64,000 nucleotides of DNA from Flavobacterium sediminis (GTDB lineage: Bacteria > Bacteroidota > Bacteroidia > Flavobacteriales > Flavobacteriaceae), in contig NZ_CP029463.1 of assembly GCF_003148385.1 (NCBI RefSeq), positions 434,001-498,000 on the forward strand. Reading direction: 5' to 3'. Below the pieces are notes generated by a model, which worked only from the letters and a program-made list of their open reading frames with translations, had not been told where the DNA came from and ran no database searches. This document shows, piece by piece, positions 53,136 through 61,717 of the stretch. Positions within the stretch are counted from its first letter, which is position 1. Each line of letters begins with the position of its first letter. Both the position numbers and the translations under genes were made by a program.

Positions 53136-53166
53136 TTGTTGGAAGCAAAATTAAAAATTATTTTTG
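53136..53166 (+). promoter_or_regulatory. Promoter of the transketolase operon
   Basis: TTG (53136-53138, inside TTTG) and TATTTTTG (53159-53166) are 20 nt apart, a full -33/-7 match; the ATG follows 22 nt later. Confidence 0.75.
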
Positions 53167-53187
53167 CAGAAATTTTAATCAAAATAA

Positions 53188-54036
53188 ATGAAACCTAACA
53201 CACAACAATTGCAAGATTTAACCATTCAGGTAAGACGTGATATATTACGAATGGTTCATGCCGTTAACTCAGGGCATCCGGGAGGATCACTAGGCTGTAC
53301 TGAATTCTTAGTCGTATTATATCAATATTTAATGGAACGCAAAGAAGGTTTTGATATGGACGGGATCGGAGAAGATCTTTTCTTCTTGTCAAACGGACAT
53401 ATTTCTCCTGTATTCTACAGCGTTTTGGCCAGAAGTGGTTATTTCTCTGTTTCTGAACTGGCAACTTTTAGAAAAATAAATTCCCGCTTACAAGGGCACC
53501 CTACAACTCACGAAGGTTTACCTGGTATCAGAATGGCTTCCGGTTCGTTAGGACAAGGAATGAGTGTGTCAATCGGAGCTGCTTTAGCTAAAAAACTAAA
53601 TGGTGACAATCATTTAATTTATAGCTTACACGGTGATGGCGAATTACAGGAAGGGCAAATTTGGGAAGCTGCCATGTATGCCTCTGCAAAAAAAGTAGAT
53701 AATTATATTGCAACTGTTGATTACAACGGGAAACAAATAGACGGTACTACAGAAGATGTACTTTCTTTAGGAAACTTAAAAGCTAAATTCGAGGCTTTCG
53801 GGTGGGATGTTTTAGAAGTTAAAGAAGGAAATAACATTGAAGCTATCATTGCAGGCATGACCGAAGCGAAATCAAGAACCGGAAAAGGAAAACCTGTTTG
53901 TGTGTTATTATATACAGAAATGGGCAATGGTGTAGATTTCATGATGCACACCCATGCTTGGCACGGAAAAGCTCCGAACGATGAACAATTAGAAAAAGCT
54001 TTAGCTCAAAACCCTGAAACTTTAGGAGATTATTAA
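53188..54036 (+). CDS. Transketolase, N-terminal subunit
   Basis: A 282-residue half of a split transketolase of the pentose phosphate pathway. It carries the thiamine diphosphate-binding domain: GHPGGSLGCTEFL, LSNGHISPVFYSVLARSG, MASGSLGQGMSVSIGAALA and the GDGELQEGQIWEA motif followed by YNGKQIDGT. It pairs with the C-terminal subunit 17 bp downstream. The split form is common in Bacteroidota. A strong promoter lies upstream. Confidence 0.95.
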   Translation: MKPNTQQLQDLTIQVRRDILRMVHAVNSGHPGGSLGCTEFLVVLYQYLMERKEGFDMDGIGEDLFFLSNGHISPVFYSVLARSGYFSVSELATFRKINSRLQGHPTTHEGLPGIRMASGSLGQGMSVSIGAALAKKLNGDNHLIYSLHGDGELQEGQIWEAAMYASAKKVDNYIATVDYNGKQIDGTTEDVLSLGNLKAKFEAFGWDVLEVKEGNNIEAIIAGMTEAKSRTGKGKPVCVLLYTEMGNGVDFMMHTHAWHGKAPNDEQLEKALAQNPETLGDY

Positions 54037-54053
54037 TTCAACACAACGCAACA

Positions 54054-55010
54054 ATGAAAAAATACGAAAATACAGGAAATAAAGATACTCGTTCAGGTTT
54101 TGGTGCCGGTTTAACCGAATTAGGACAAAAGAACGAAAATGTAGTAGCACTTTGTGCTGATTTAATCGGTTCTCTTAAAATGGATGATTTCAAGAAAAAT
54201 CATCCGGAACGTTTCTTTCAGGTAGGAATTGCTGAAGCTAATATGATCGGTATTGCTGCAGGTTTAACAATTGGTGGAAAAATTCCTTTTACCGGAACAT
54301 TTGCAAACTTTTCAACAGGACGTGTTTACGATCAAATCCGTCAATCAGTAGCTTATTCTGATAAAAATGTAAAGATCTGTGCTTCACACGCCGGATTAAC
54401 ATTAGGAGAAGACGGCGCTACACACCAAATCTTAGAAGACATCGGTTTGATGAAAATGTTACCGGGAATGGTTGTTATCAACCCATGTGATTACAATCAA
54501 ACTAAAGCAGCTACTATTGCTATTGCCGAACACCACGGTCCGGTTTATTTACGATTCGGACGTCCAAGTGTACCGAACTTCACTCCTGAAAACGGAGAGT
54601 TTGTAATTGGTAAAGCAGTAATGCTAAACGAAGGCACTGATGTAACCATTCTTGCGACAGGTCACTTAGTTTGGGAAGCTTTAGTTGCAGCTGAAAAATT
54701 AGAAGAAAAAGGCATTTCTGCCGAAGTAATTAACATCCATACTATTAAACCATTAGACGAAGAAGCAATTTTAAAATCCGTTGCTAAAACAGGTTGTGTA
54801 GTAACTGCTGAGGAGCACAATATTTTAGGAGGTTTAGGTGAAAGCGTATCTCGTACATTGATTCAAAACAATCCGGTTCCTCAGGAATTTGTAGCTGTAA
54901 ACGACAGTTTCGGAGAAAGCGGAACTCCGGCTCAACTAATGGAAAAATACGGATTAAATGCCGATTCAATTATTAAAGCAGCCGAAAAAGCTATTGCCAG
55001 AAAAAAATAA
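54054..55010 (+). CDS. Transketolase, C-terminal subunit
   Basis: A 318-residue partner with the pyrimidine-binding domain (GFGAGLTELGQ, FFQVGIAEANMIGIAAGL, SHAGLTLGEDGATHQ) and the C-terminal domain (INIHTIKPLDEEAI, TAEEHNILGGLGE). The Glu of GIAEANMIG activates the cofactor. It follows the N-terminal subunit by 17 bp and ends at a terminator. Confidence 0.95.
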   Translation: MKKYENTGNKDTRSGFGAGLTELGQKNENVVALCADLIGSLKMDDFKKNHPERFFQVGIAEANMIGIAAGLTIGGKIPFTGTFANFSTGRVYDQIRQSVAYSDKNVKICASHAGLTLGEDGATHQILEDIGLMKMLPGMVVINPCDYNQTKAATIAIAEHHGPVYLRFGRPSVPNFTPENGEFVIGKAVMLNEGTDVTILATGHLVWEALVAAEKLEEKGISAEVINIHTIKPLDEEAILKSVAKTGCVVTAEEHNILGGLGESVSRTLIQNNPVPQEFVAVNDSFGESGTPAQLMEKYGLNADSIIKAAEKAIARKK

Positions 55011-55029
55011 TTGTGATATATATACAATA

Positions 55030-55055
55030 AAAAAACCACGCTTAGCGTGGTTTTT
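55030..55055. terminator. Terminator between transketolase and the FKBP-like gene
   Basis: Arms AAAAACCACGC / GCGTGGTTTTT with loop TTA, between convergent genes. Confidence 0.88.
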
Positions 55056-55075
55056 TTATTTCAATTAACTTCTTA

Positions 55076-55998
55076 TTAATGACAACTGGAATCCAAATAC
55101 TTAGGCGTTCCACTTGTACAAGTCGGAAACGGCAACAACAAATCACCGTTTGCATCTACATTGATCTCATCCTTTGTTAAAAAATCATCTCCATCATCAT
55201 CATAATCCAAGAAATCAGGTAATAAATCACCATCTGTATCATCATCAAAATAATCATTGTTTCCATTCAGATCTTCCATATATGAGGGAACTTTGTCTCC
55301 TTCATGATCACGCTCTTCTCTTGAATATAGTTTTATCTGAAAAGCTATAGGTGCATATTGTGATATATTAGTAGCTACATTGCTAAAATAAGCCAAACCG
55401 GAAGGAATGAATACAAGAACATTCCCATAATCATTATGAGTAATCGTTCCATCTCCGTTTTCAACTGCAGATGCTTCTGTTTTTATTACAGATAATATCT
55501 GTCTGAATCCGGATATAGAAACAGCATCTGAAGAATATATGGCCGGAAAAGTGAACCACATTCCGAAATCATTCTGATCAAATACTACATTTTTCAGATT
55601 CCAACCTTTATAGCCCACAAAAGTGGAATCCACACTGGTAGGAGTTACTCCTCCCCTTCATTTAAAACCACATAATACAATTTATAATCAACATCATCAT
55701 CAATTCTTCCATCTGTATACAAAGTTTCCCGTGTATCGTTCTTTACCGTAATGTATTGTAAAGGATAATTTGTTTGGTCCCAAATTGATGTTTCACCGTT
55801 CTCGATAGAGTCCACTGTTACATTCATATCAGAATCCACAGTCATGAAACAAGCCTGCAAATATTCTTCTATCTCTACGATATTCTCGTCATACACTTTT
55901 TGTCTGTTTCGGACCGTAGTTGAACTATCATCACTCTTATTACAAGATTGTAACAGCACTATTGCCAAAACTCCTAACCAATAAATTTTTGATTTCAT
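55076..55998 (-). CDS. Lipoprotein with FKBP-type peptidyl-prolyl isomerase-like domain, frameshifted in this sequence
   Basis: From the ATG at 55998 there is a lipoprotein signal (MKSKIYWLGVLAIVLLQSC). The frame breaks after YYVVLNEG at the CCCC run 55653-55656; one more base gives GGGVTPTSVDSTFVGYKGWNL in the second frame, for about 307 residues. The middle (VDSTFVGY, FVFIPSGLAYFS-like GNVLVFIPSGLAYFSN) resembles FKBP-type isomerases, and the C-terminus has Asp-rich, thrombospondin-3-like calcium motifs (DTDGDLLPDFLDYDDDGD). Such lipoproteins are found with gliding and T9SS functions in flavobacteria, but I do not assign a gene name. Confidence 0.75.
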
Positions 55999-56034
55999 GC
56001 AATTAAATTTTGTGCGCAAGATACAATTTTCCTT

Positions 56035-56042
56035 TATTTTTG
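56035..56042 (+). promoter_or_regulatory. -7 element before the S4-domain gene
   Basis: TATTTTTG matches TAnnTTTG about 30 bp before the ATG at 56074. A TTG lies 22 nt upstream, slightly long. Confidence 0.5.
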
Positions 56043-56073
56043 TATGTTTATTAACATTGTTTTTTGATTTTTC

Positions 56074-56466
56074 ATGAGGATAGATAAATATTTATGGGCT
56101 ATACGCTATTACAAAACAAGGAACATGGCTAGTGAAGCCATTAAAAAGGGACATGTTACGGTAAACGGACAGGTAGCCAAACCTTCCCGGGAAATTTACC
56201 CAATGGACAAAGTCTCAGTCAGAAGAGACCAGATCAACTATTTGTTGACGATATTAGATATTCCGCAAAGCCGTGTTGGGGCTAAATTGGTTGATATTTA
56301 CAGAAAAGACGAAACGCCGCAGGAAGCCTTTGCACACCTAGAAATGTTAAAACTCAGTAAAGAACATTACCGCGCCAAAGGTACGGGCAGACCTACCAAA
56401 AAGGACAGAAGAGATATAGAGAATTATTCAGACGAAACCGATTTTTCAGACCATGAACTTGAATAG
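56074..56466 (+). CDS. S4-domain RNA-binding protein, Hsp15-like
   Basis: A 130-residue protein with an N-terminal S4 domain (MRIDKYLWAIRYYKTRNMASEAIKKGHVTVNGQVAKPSREI) and a basic tail rich in Lys and Arg. It matches the heat-shock protein 15 type, which binds stalled 50S subunits. It overlaps the methyltransferase gene by 14 bp, forming a small plus-strand operon with the next two genes. Confidence 0.9.
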   Translation: MRIDKYLWAIRYYKTRNMASEAIKKGHVTVNGQVAKPSREIYPMDKVSVRRDQINYLLTILDIPQSRVGAKLVDIYRKDETPQEAFAHLEMLKLSKEHYRAKGTGRPTKKDRRDIENYSDETDFSDHELE

Positions 56467-57043
56467 CGACTATTGGGAAAACCGATATTTGAATAATGAT
56501 ATCGGTTGGGACACCGGAGGCATAACAACTCCTTTAAAAGAATATATTGACCAGATCGACAATAAGGAACTTAAGATTTTAATCCCCGGTGCAGGAAACG
56601 GACACGAATTCAATTACCTGATTCAAAATGGTTTCCGCAATACTTTTGTTGTTGACTTAGCACCTACACCTTTAAAACGAATCAGCGACTTGCATCCGGA
56701 TTATTCTCATCAAATAATACAAGGGAATTTTTTTGATCACCAAGGACAATATGATTTAATACTGGAGCAAACATTTTTTTGCGCTTTAAATCCTGACTTG
56801 CGGAAAGATTATGTTTCAAAGATGCACAGTCTATTAAACCAGAACGGAAAAATAGCCGGATTGCTTTTTCAATTCCCACTAACGGAAGATGGTCCTCCTT
56901 TCGGTGGCTCTAAGGAAGAATATCTGGATTTATTCTGCAATCATTTCATGATCAAAACATTAGAGAACGCTAATAATTCCATAAAACCAAGAGCAGGAAG
57001 AGAACTGTTTATTATCTTTGAAAAAAATAACCGCACAACATGA
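56453..57043 (+). CDS. SAM-dependent methyltransferase, TPMT family
   Basis: A 196-residue thiopurine-methyltransferase-like enzyme. N-terminal YWENRYLNNDIGWDTGG, SAM-binding LIPGAGNGHEFNYL near residue 43, LEQTFFCALNP in the middle and GPPFGGSKEEY near 145 fit the family. Substrate in bacteria is uncertain (tellurite and selenium compounds have been proposed). It overlaps genes on both sides, indicating translational coupling. Confidence 0.88.
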   Translation: MNLNSDYWENRYLNNDIGWDTGGITTPLKEYIDQIDNKELKILIPGAGNGHEFNYLIQNGFRNTFVVDLAPTPLKRISDLHPDYSHQIIQGNFFDHQGQYDLILEQTFFCALNPDLRKDYVSKMHSLLNQNGKIAGLLFQFPLTEDGPPFGGSKEEYLDLFCNHFMIKTLENANNSIKPRAGRELFIIFEKNNRTT

Positions 57044-57534
57044 AAAACATCATTTTAAATCATCAGGAGATTAAAAATAAGATAACCAGAATCAGCTATC
57101 AGATTTTGGAAACTTTTATTGATGAAGAAGAAATCATCATAGCCGGAATCAGTAAAAACGGTTTTATTCTGGCTCAAAAAATTGTTGCTGAAGTTCAAAA
57201 GATCTCCGATTTAAAAGTTGTACTTTGTGAAGTTTTCATTGACAAACCAGAACCACAAAAACCTATTGAAACGTCACTGAAAAAAGAAGAATACGCTAAC
57301 AAAGGAATTGTTCTGGTAGATGATGTATTAAATTCAGGAACTACTTTAATATATGGTGTGAAACACTTTTTAGATGTACCGCTTAAAAAATTCAAAACGG
57401 CTGTTTTAGTAGACCGGAATCACAAAAAATTCCCTGTTAAAGCCGATTTTAAAGGGCTTTCTTTATCTACCTCCCTTCAAGAACACGTACAAGTAGTTTT
57501 TGAAGATGAAAACGATTATGCTTATTTAAGTTAA
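57040..57534 (+). CDS. Phosphoribosyltransferase, PyrR-like
   Basis: A 164-residue type I phosphoribosyltransferase with the PRPP-binding loop GIVLVDDVLNSGTTLIYG near residue 87. The overall pattern resembles PyrR or related uracil-type proteins. Its start overlaps the previous stop by 4 bp, and its end overlaps the end of aroK by 9 bp (convergent). The true substrate is uncertain. Confidence 0.8.
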   Translation: MKNIILNHQEIKNKITRISYQILETFIDEEEIIIAGISKNGFILAQKIVAEVQKISDLKVVLCEVFIDKPEPQKPIETSLKKEEYANKGIVLVDDVLNSGTTLIYGVKHFLDVPLKKFKTAVLVDRNHKKFPVKADFKGLSLSTSLQEHVQVVFEDENDYAYLS

Positions 57535-58038
57535 TTTTCTTAAAATCTCCGCGACAACCTCATCTGTCGGTTGACTGGCATCAATTGTATGTTTTGCCTG
57601 ATGGTAATAGAAATTGCGATCAAATAAATGCTTGCGTATGTAATCTTCCAGTTCTTCAACATTCAACTGAGCTACCAGCGGGCGGTTTTCTTTTTCTTCC
57701 GTTAAACGTTTTACCAAATCCGCTATAGGCACTTTTAAATAAAAAGATGCTATTTCCGGAAGTTGCAATTTTTCATGATTATTAGCATAACAAGGTGTTC
57801 CGCCTCCTAGCGAAAGTATATAATGATCATTATTAGCCACGAAGTCATTGAAATACAGACTCTCTACCTTTCTGAAATAAATTTCACCCTTTCTCTGGAA
57901 GATTTCTTTCACAGTCATTTTTTCTTTTTCTTCAATAATCTGATCCAAATCAAAAAAAGGTATTTCAGTTTTTTCTGATAAAATTTTACCGATCGTAGAT
58001 TTCCCTGATCCCATGTAACCAATCAAGATAATTTCCAT
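57526..58038 (-). CDS. aroK: Shikimate kinase
   Basis: A 170-residue enzyme that phosphorylates shikimate in aromatic amino acid synthesis. Walker A is GYMGSGKSTIGK (7-18), the shikimate Asp is in FFDLDQIIEE, IYFRKVE follows, LSLGGGTPCY holds the Gly-rich loop, and the lid region has ENRPLVAQL. Convergent overlap with the phosphoribosyltransferase gene. Confidence 0.95.
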   Translation of the reverse strand: MEIILIGYMGSGKSTIGKILSEKTEIPFFDLDQIIEEKEKMTVKEIFQRKGEIYFRKVESLYFNDFVANNDHYILSLGGGTPCYANNHEKLQLPEIASFYLKVPIADLVKRLTEEKENRPLVAQLNVEELEDYIRKHLFDRNFYYHQAKHTIDASQPTDEVVAEILRKLT

Positions 58039-58113
58039 GTAAAAATAAAGTTCTAATAATTAATAACTTAAAAAATAATTTGTAAAAAAAAGCAAATTTA
58101 TAACAAAAAAGCA

Positions 58114-58143
58114 TTGAAAAATAAATTTAAGGTCTTATATTTG
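58114..58143 (+). promoter_or_regulatory. Promoter of the tRNA-Lys genes
   Basis: TTG (58114-58116) and TATATTTG (58136-58143) are 19 nt apart, an exact -33/-7 match, followed by GCACCCGC as in the rRNA promoters. The tRNA begins 23 nt later. Confidence 0.85.
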
Positions 58144-58166
58144 CACCCGCAATAAGGAAATGAATT

Positions 58167-58239
58167 GACTCCGTAGCTCAGCTGGTAGAGCATTACACTT
58201 TTAATGTAGGGGTCCTGGGTTCGAGCCCCAGCGGGGTCA
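58167..58239 (+). tRNA. tRNA-Lys (anticodon TTT), copy 1
   Basis: A 73-nt cloverleaf: acceptor GACTCCG pairs with CGGGGTC, anticodon loop contains TTT, T arm CTGGG-TTCGAGC-CCCAG. No encoded CCA. Shares its promoter with copy 2. Confidence 0.97.
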
Positions 58240-58265
58240 CAATTTTTTTCACTTATTAGCGCATT

Positions 58266-58338
58266 GACTCCGTAGCTCAGCTGGTAGAGCATTACACTTT
58301 TAATGTAGGGGTCCTGGGTTCGAGCCCCAGCGGGGTCA
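58266..58338 (+). tRNA. tRNA-Lys (anticodon TTT), copy 2
   Basis: Identical to copy 1 and 26 bp downstream, including the bases just before and after, so it is a recent tandem duplication. Confidence 0.97.
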
Positions 58339-58341
58339 CTT

Positions 58342-58377
58342 AAAAGGGACAAGTCTAAAAAAAGACTTGTCCCTTTT
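58342..58377. terminator. Terminator after the tRNA-Lys pair
   Basis: Arms AAAAGGGACAAGTCT / AGACTTGTCCCTTTT with A-rich loop and T-run; usable in both directions. Confidence 0.9.
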
Positions 58378-58418
58378 TTTGTTTTATACATTCTCTTTAT
58401 CAGGAGAAGATCTCTTTA

Positions 58419-59399
58419 TTACTTTGTTTTCTCTTTCTTTTCTTCTTTTTCTTTCTTTTTAAAATAGCCTCTGAACAGGAAATTATGCTTTAGCGCTTCC
58501 ATATTTTCATTAAATCTCCCGGTACCTTCGTCTACATTTTTTACTATGTTTTCCAATTGTTTTACCAATGCAGTATCTTGTACTAAATAGTTAACCGTTC
58601 CTTTGCGTTCATTTAAGAGAGCCACAAAATCATTCAGATCCTTTGTCATTTGACTTATTTCTTTACCGGATGCTTCAAGATCTGTAATAAGATGTCTCAT
58701 TTTATTTCCGGAAACTGTATCTGTCAATAATACTCCGGCAACACTTTCTTCAAAAGAGATGCGTTCTACCATATTTTCTAATGCTAACACAGTCTTATCT
58801 GCGCGGCTGCTTGTGTATTTTAAATTTCTGATCGCTACCTGAAGATCGTCTGCCATTAGGGTATCATTGAGCAGCCTACCGAATGTTCCCTTTCCTTGCG
58901 TTAGTGACCGAACTACTTTTAACAAGTCTGCCGTGAGCAGGGCGGCATTTTCATTAGTAACATTCAATGTATTCAACATCTCCTCTGTTCCTATTCTGGT
59001 GTAGGATATGATCTGATCACCGTTTTGCACATATTCTTGGGAATTTCTGCCCGGTATGATATTTACGATCATATTTCCGACCAATCCGTCGGAGCCAATT
59101 GTAGCAATGGCATCTTTTTTAATATGTTTCATCATTTTTTCATCTATAACCATGTGCACCCGGACTGTTGTATCGCTTTCCATTTCTATATCTCCCACGG
59201 TTCCTATGTCTACACCTGAAAAACGGACATTATTTCCTTTTTGCAAGCCGTTCACATTGGTAAACACAGCATTAATAGTAAACGTTTTTCCTATTATCCC
59301 TTTGTAATTCCCTATAAAATAAATCGCTAACAGCAGAAACAAACTGCCTATGATAACAAAAATGCCTAATCGGATATTTTCTGAAGATGTCTTTGTCAT
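58419..59399 (-). CDS. mlaD: MlaD/MCE-family lipid transport protein
   Basis: A 326-residue periplasmic substrate-binding part of the Mla lipid transporter. It has an N-terminal membrane helix (IRLGIFVIIGSLFLLLAIYFIG), an MCE domain (AVFTNVNGLQKGNNVRFSGVDIGTV, about 40-115), a long helical region, and a Lys/Glu-rich tail (KKKEKEEKKEK). The last of three mla genes; it starts 6 bp after mlaF. Confidence 0.9.
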   Translation of the reverse strand: MTKTSSENIRLGIFVIIGSLFLLLAIYFIGNYKGIIGKTFTINAVFTNVNGLQKGNNVRFSGVDIGTVGDIEMESDTTVRVHMVIDEKMMKHIKKDAIATIGSDGLVGNMIVNIIPGRNSQEYVQNGDQIISYTRIGTEEMLNTLNVTNENAALLTADLLKVVRSLTQGKGTFGRLLNDTLMADDLQVAIRNLKYTSSRADKTVLALENMVERISFEESVAGVLLTDTVSGNKMRHLITDLEASGKEISQMTKDLNDFVALLNERKGTVNYLVQDTALVKQLENIVKNVDEGTGRFNENMEALKHNFLFRGYFKKKEKEEKKEKTK

Positions 59400-59405
59400 A
59401 ATCTG

Positions 59406-60188
59406 TTATTTAAAAAAAGCTTTGATCTTAGGATCTGAAGCTTCCGATAATTCTTTATACGTTCCTTCTGCATAGTTAATTCCGTCTACCAATAAGATCA
59501 TTCGATCAGAAATAACTCTGGCGCAATCCACATCGTGTGTAATGATGATCGAAGAAGTATCGTATTTTTTCTGAATAGTTCTCATCAGTTCAACGATCTC
59601 TTTGGAGGTTATAGGATCCAGTCCACTGGTCGGTTCATCATACAAAATGATTTTGGGCTTCATAATCAGGGTTCTTGCTAAAGCAACCCGTCGTTTCATT
59701 CCTCCCGAAAGCTCTACCGGCATTAAGTTCACCGTATGGGCAAGTCCGACATTTTCTAAAGCTTCCCTAACCAGATCATCTGTGTTTCCTCTGTTCTTCT
59801 GTTTTCTCTTGTGCCTTCTTAAAGGAAATTCAAGATTTTCCTGTACGGTCATAGAGTCATAAAGCGCACTTCCCTGAAAAAGGAATCCGATATCTGCCCG
59901 GAGATCATCCAGATCTTTATGCCCTAATTGTGTGATCTCTCTCCCCATAACTTCAATACTTCCGCTATCGGGTTGCATCAATCCTGCCAAGCACTTGATC
60001 ATTACTGTTTTTCCGGAGCCGGATTTTCCCATAATCACTAGGTTTTCTCCTTTGTAAAGTAGCATATTAAAACCATTGAGTACCTTGTTCTCATCAAAAC
60101 TTTTGTGCAAGTCTTTAATCTGAATAACGATCTCATTAGTACTTTGAGTTCTCGTATAATTACCTCTTATACCTCTTTCTTCCTTCAT
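59406..60188 (-). CDS. mlaF: MlaF-type ABC transporter ATP-binding protein
   Basis: A 260-residue ATPase energising lipid movement. Walker A is GKSGSGKTV, the signature is ELSGGMKRRVALARTL, Walker B is KIILYDEPTSGLDP, and the switch His is in IITHD. The N-terminal 20 residues are variable, so an internal start is possible. It overlaps mlaE by 4 bp. Confidence 0.93.
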   Translation of the reverse strand: MKEERGIRGNYTRTQSTNEIVIQIKDLHKSFDENKVLNGFNMLLYKGENLVIMGKSGSGKTVMIKCLAGLMQPDSGSIEVMGREITQLGHKDLDDLRADIGFLFQGSALYDSMTVQENLEFPLRRHKRKQKNRGNTDDLVREALENVGLAHTVNLMPVELSGGMKRRVALARTLIMKPKIILYDEPTSGLDPITSKEIVELMRTIQKKYDTSSIIITHDVDCARVISDRMILLVDGINYAEGTYKELSEASDPKIKAFFK

Positions 60189-60967
60189 AGCCCATAAAAT
60201 ATATCTGTTACCAAAACGGCTACAAAATCTAACACAAAAATAAAAATTGAAGCCATTACTACAGCTGTATTAGCAGCTACGCCTACGCCGGCAGTTCCTC
60301 CTTTACAGTTATAGCCTTTAAAGCACCCTATCAGTCCAATAGCAAACCCGAAGAAAAAGGTTTTTAACGTTGCCGGAATAAGGTCACTGAACTCCAACGA
60401 TCTGAATACCTGACTAAAATACAGGTAGAAAGAAACATTCCCCTTTATATTTTCTATCAGGAAAGAACCGTAGAGTGCCAGTACATCTCCTAAAATCACC
60501 AATAAAGGAATCATGAGCGTTGTAGCCATTATTCTGGTTACTACTAAAAATTTAAAAGGATTTGTTCCCGAAACTTCCATTGCATCGATTTGTTCGGTTA
60601 CTTTCATAGACCCCAGTTCGGCTCCAATACCTGATGCTATCCGGCCTGCACAGATAAGTGCTATAATTACAGGTCCTATCTCTCTGATAATAGATATTCC
60701 CACCATGGAAGGCATCCATGATACGGCACCAAACTCTTGTAAAGTGGGTCTTGTTTGTAACGTAAGTACAAGTCCGATAATGAAACCGGTAAGTCCGACT
60801 AAAGGAAAAGATCTGTTTCCCACCCGGTAACATTGGCGAAATAGTTCTTCAAACTCATAGGGCGACTTCCATGTTTCAATAAAGAACCTCCCGGCAAAAC
60901 CGGTTAACTCGCCTGTAAGCTGAAGAAAATCCCCTGCTTTTCTGAATATGGTACTTGTTTTCGGCAT
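60185..60967 (-). CDS. mlaE: MlaE-type ABC transporter permease
   Basis: A 260-residue inner-membrane permease with the MlaE pattern: FIIGLVLTLQTRPTLQEFGA, then ISIIREIGPVIIALICAGRIASGIGAELGSMKVTEQIDAMEV, and GYNCKGGTAGVGVAANTAVV near the end. First gene of an mlaEFD operon that maintains outer-membrane lipid asymmetry. Confidence 0.94.
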   Translation of the reverse strand: MPKTSTIFRKAGDFLQLTGELTGFAGRFFIETWKSPYEFEELFRQCYRVGNRSFPLVGLTGFIIGLVLTLQTRPTLQEFGAVSWMPSMVGISIIREIGPVIIALICAGRIASGIGAELGSMKVTEQIDAMEVSGTNPFKFLVVTRIMATTLMIPLLVILGDVLALYGSFLIENIKGNVSFYLYFSQVFRSLEFSDLIPATLKTFFFGFAIGLIGCFKGYNCKGGTAGVGVAANTAVVMASIFIFVLDFVAVLVTDIFYGL

Positions 60968-61076
60968 ATAATGTATAGCTGGGTTTCGTTTTTTAAAGAT
61001 ACGTTTTTTTCTTTACAATAAGAATGAAAAGTCTTTCAGGAACTCAATCTACTATCCCTGTTTTTCTTTTCAAAAC

Positions 61077-61106
61077 TTGTCAATTCAAAAAAAGGCTATA
61101 CATTTG
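61077..61106 (+). promoter_or_regulatory. Promoter before tRNA-Leu
   Basis: TTG (61077-61079) and TACATTTG (61099-61106) are 19 nt apart. The tRNA begins about 85 bases later. Confidence 0.7.
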
Positions 61107-61191
61107 CTGCTCGCAAAAGCAGGAATAAGCTTTCTTGTTTTATACAAAAGTTATCTATCTTATGGTAGCTTTTTTTTGCTAAATACTTTTA

Positions 61192-61273
61192 GGCCACGTG
61201 GAGAAATTGGTAGACTCGCCATCTTGAGGGGGTGGTGTCGCAAGACGTGTCAGTTCGAATCTGATCGTGGTCA
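61192..61273 (+). tRNA. tRNA-Leu (anticodon GAG)
   Basis: An 82-nt class II tRNA: acceptor GGCCACG pairs with CGTGGTC, D stem GAG/CTC, anticodon stem CCATC/GGTGG with loop TTGAGGG (GAG), variable arm around GTC-GCAA-GAC, and T arm GTCAG-TTCGAAT-CTGAT. No CCA is encoded. Confidence 0.93.
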
Positions 61274-61281
61274 CTGTTAAG

Positions 61282-61316
61282 ATCCCCAAGACTTTATACA
61301 AAAAAGATTTGGGGAT
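61282..61316 (+). terminator. Terminator after tRNA-Leu
   Basis: ATCCCCAA / TTGGGGAT arms followed by TTTTTTTA. Confidence 0.85.
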
Positions 61317-61363
61317 TTTTTTATAAGCAGTATAAAAAATTGCCAGCTTTAGGCGGAAAATAA

Positions 61364-61480
61364 GAGCCAGAGAATTTTGAATTAACAGATATCGAAGTTC
61401 ATTTCGAATTAAGTCAACAAATTCATAAACAAATCCAAGATTTGCCGGACGGAACAAAAGTCAATATTATAACGGTTTAA
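61364..61480 (+). pseudogene. Short open segment, possible gene remnant
   Basis: A 38-residue open frame (after a stop at 61361) encodes NFELTDIEVHFELSQQIHKQ and DLPDGTKVNIITV and stops at 61478. It has protein-like composition and a plausible C-terminus but no start codon, so it may be the tail of a decayed gene. The rest of 61320-61660 shows nothing else. Confidence 0.3.
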
Positions 61481-61666
61481 TAAAAAATGTTCTACAACAT
61501 TGGTCAGCCAGCATTATGGCTTTTCACCCACTTCCAAATTTTATCCGAAAATTCAAAAGTTTGAATTATCTATTTTACTCAATCTTGACATAACACCAAC
61601 CAAACTTTTACAGAACAGCTTACAACATACTTTTTTAGTCGTTCAAAAATAAAAAGTAAAAAATAT

Positions 61667-61698
61667 TTGTATTTTTGTTGTCGTATATATTATATTTG
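61667..61698 (+). promoter_or_regulatory. Promoter of the VOC-EVE-MarR operon
   Basis: TTG (61667-61669, inside TTTG) and TATATTTG (61691-61698) are 21 nt apart, 20 nt before the ATG. Confidence 0.7.
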
Positions 61699-61709
61699 TG
61701 ACAACAAAA
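61673..61709. promoter_or_regulatory. Inverted repeat around the VOC promoter, candidate MarR operator
   Basis: TTTTGTTGTC (61673-61682) and GACAACAAAA (61700-61709) are perfect 10-bp inverted arms, 17 nt apart, bracketing the -7 element. Protein bound there would block the promoter. The third gene of the operon encodes a MarR regulator. Confidence 0.6.
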
Positions 61710-61717
61710 TTAAAATA

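Noticed and set aside
58167..58338. Tandem tRNA-Lys copies as an attachment site of a mobile element
   Set aside because: No integrase or element boundary is present, and the copies are a simple duplication with their flanks.
58098..58391. Minus-strand frame with a duplicated segment over the tRNA-Lys pair
   Set aside because: It is the reverse reading of two identical tRNA genes.
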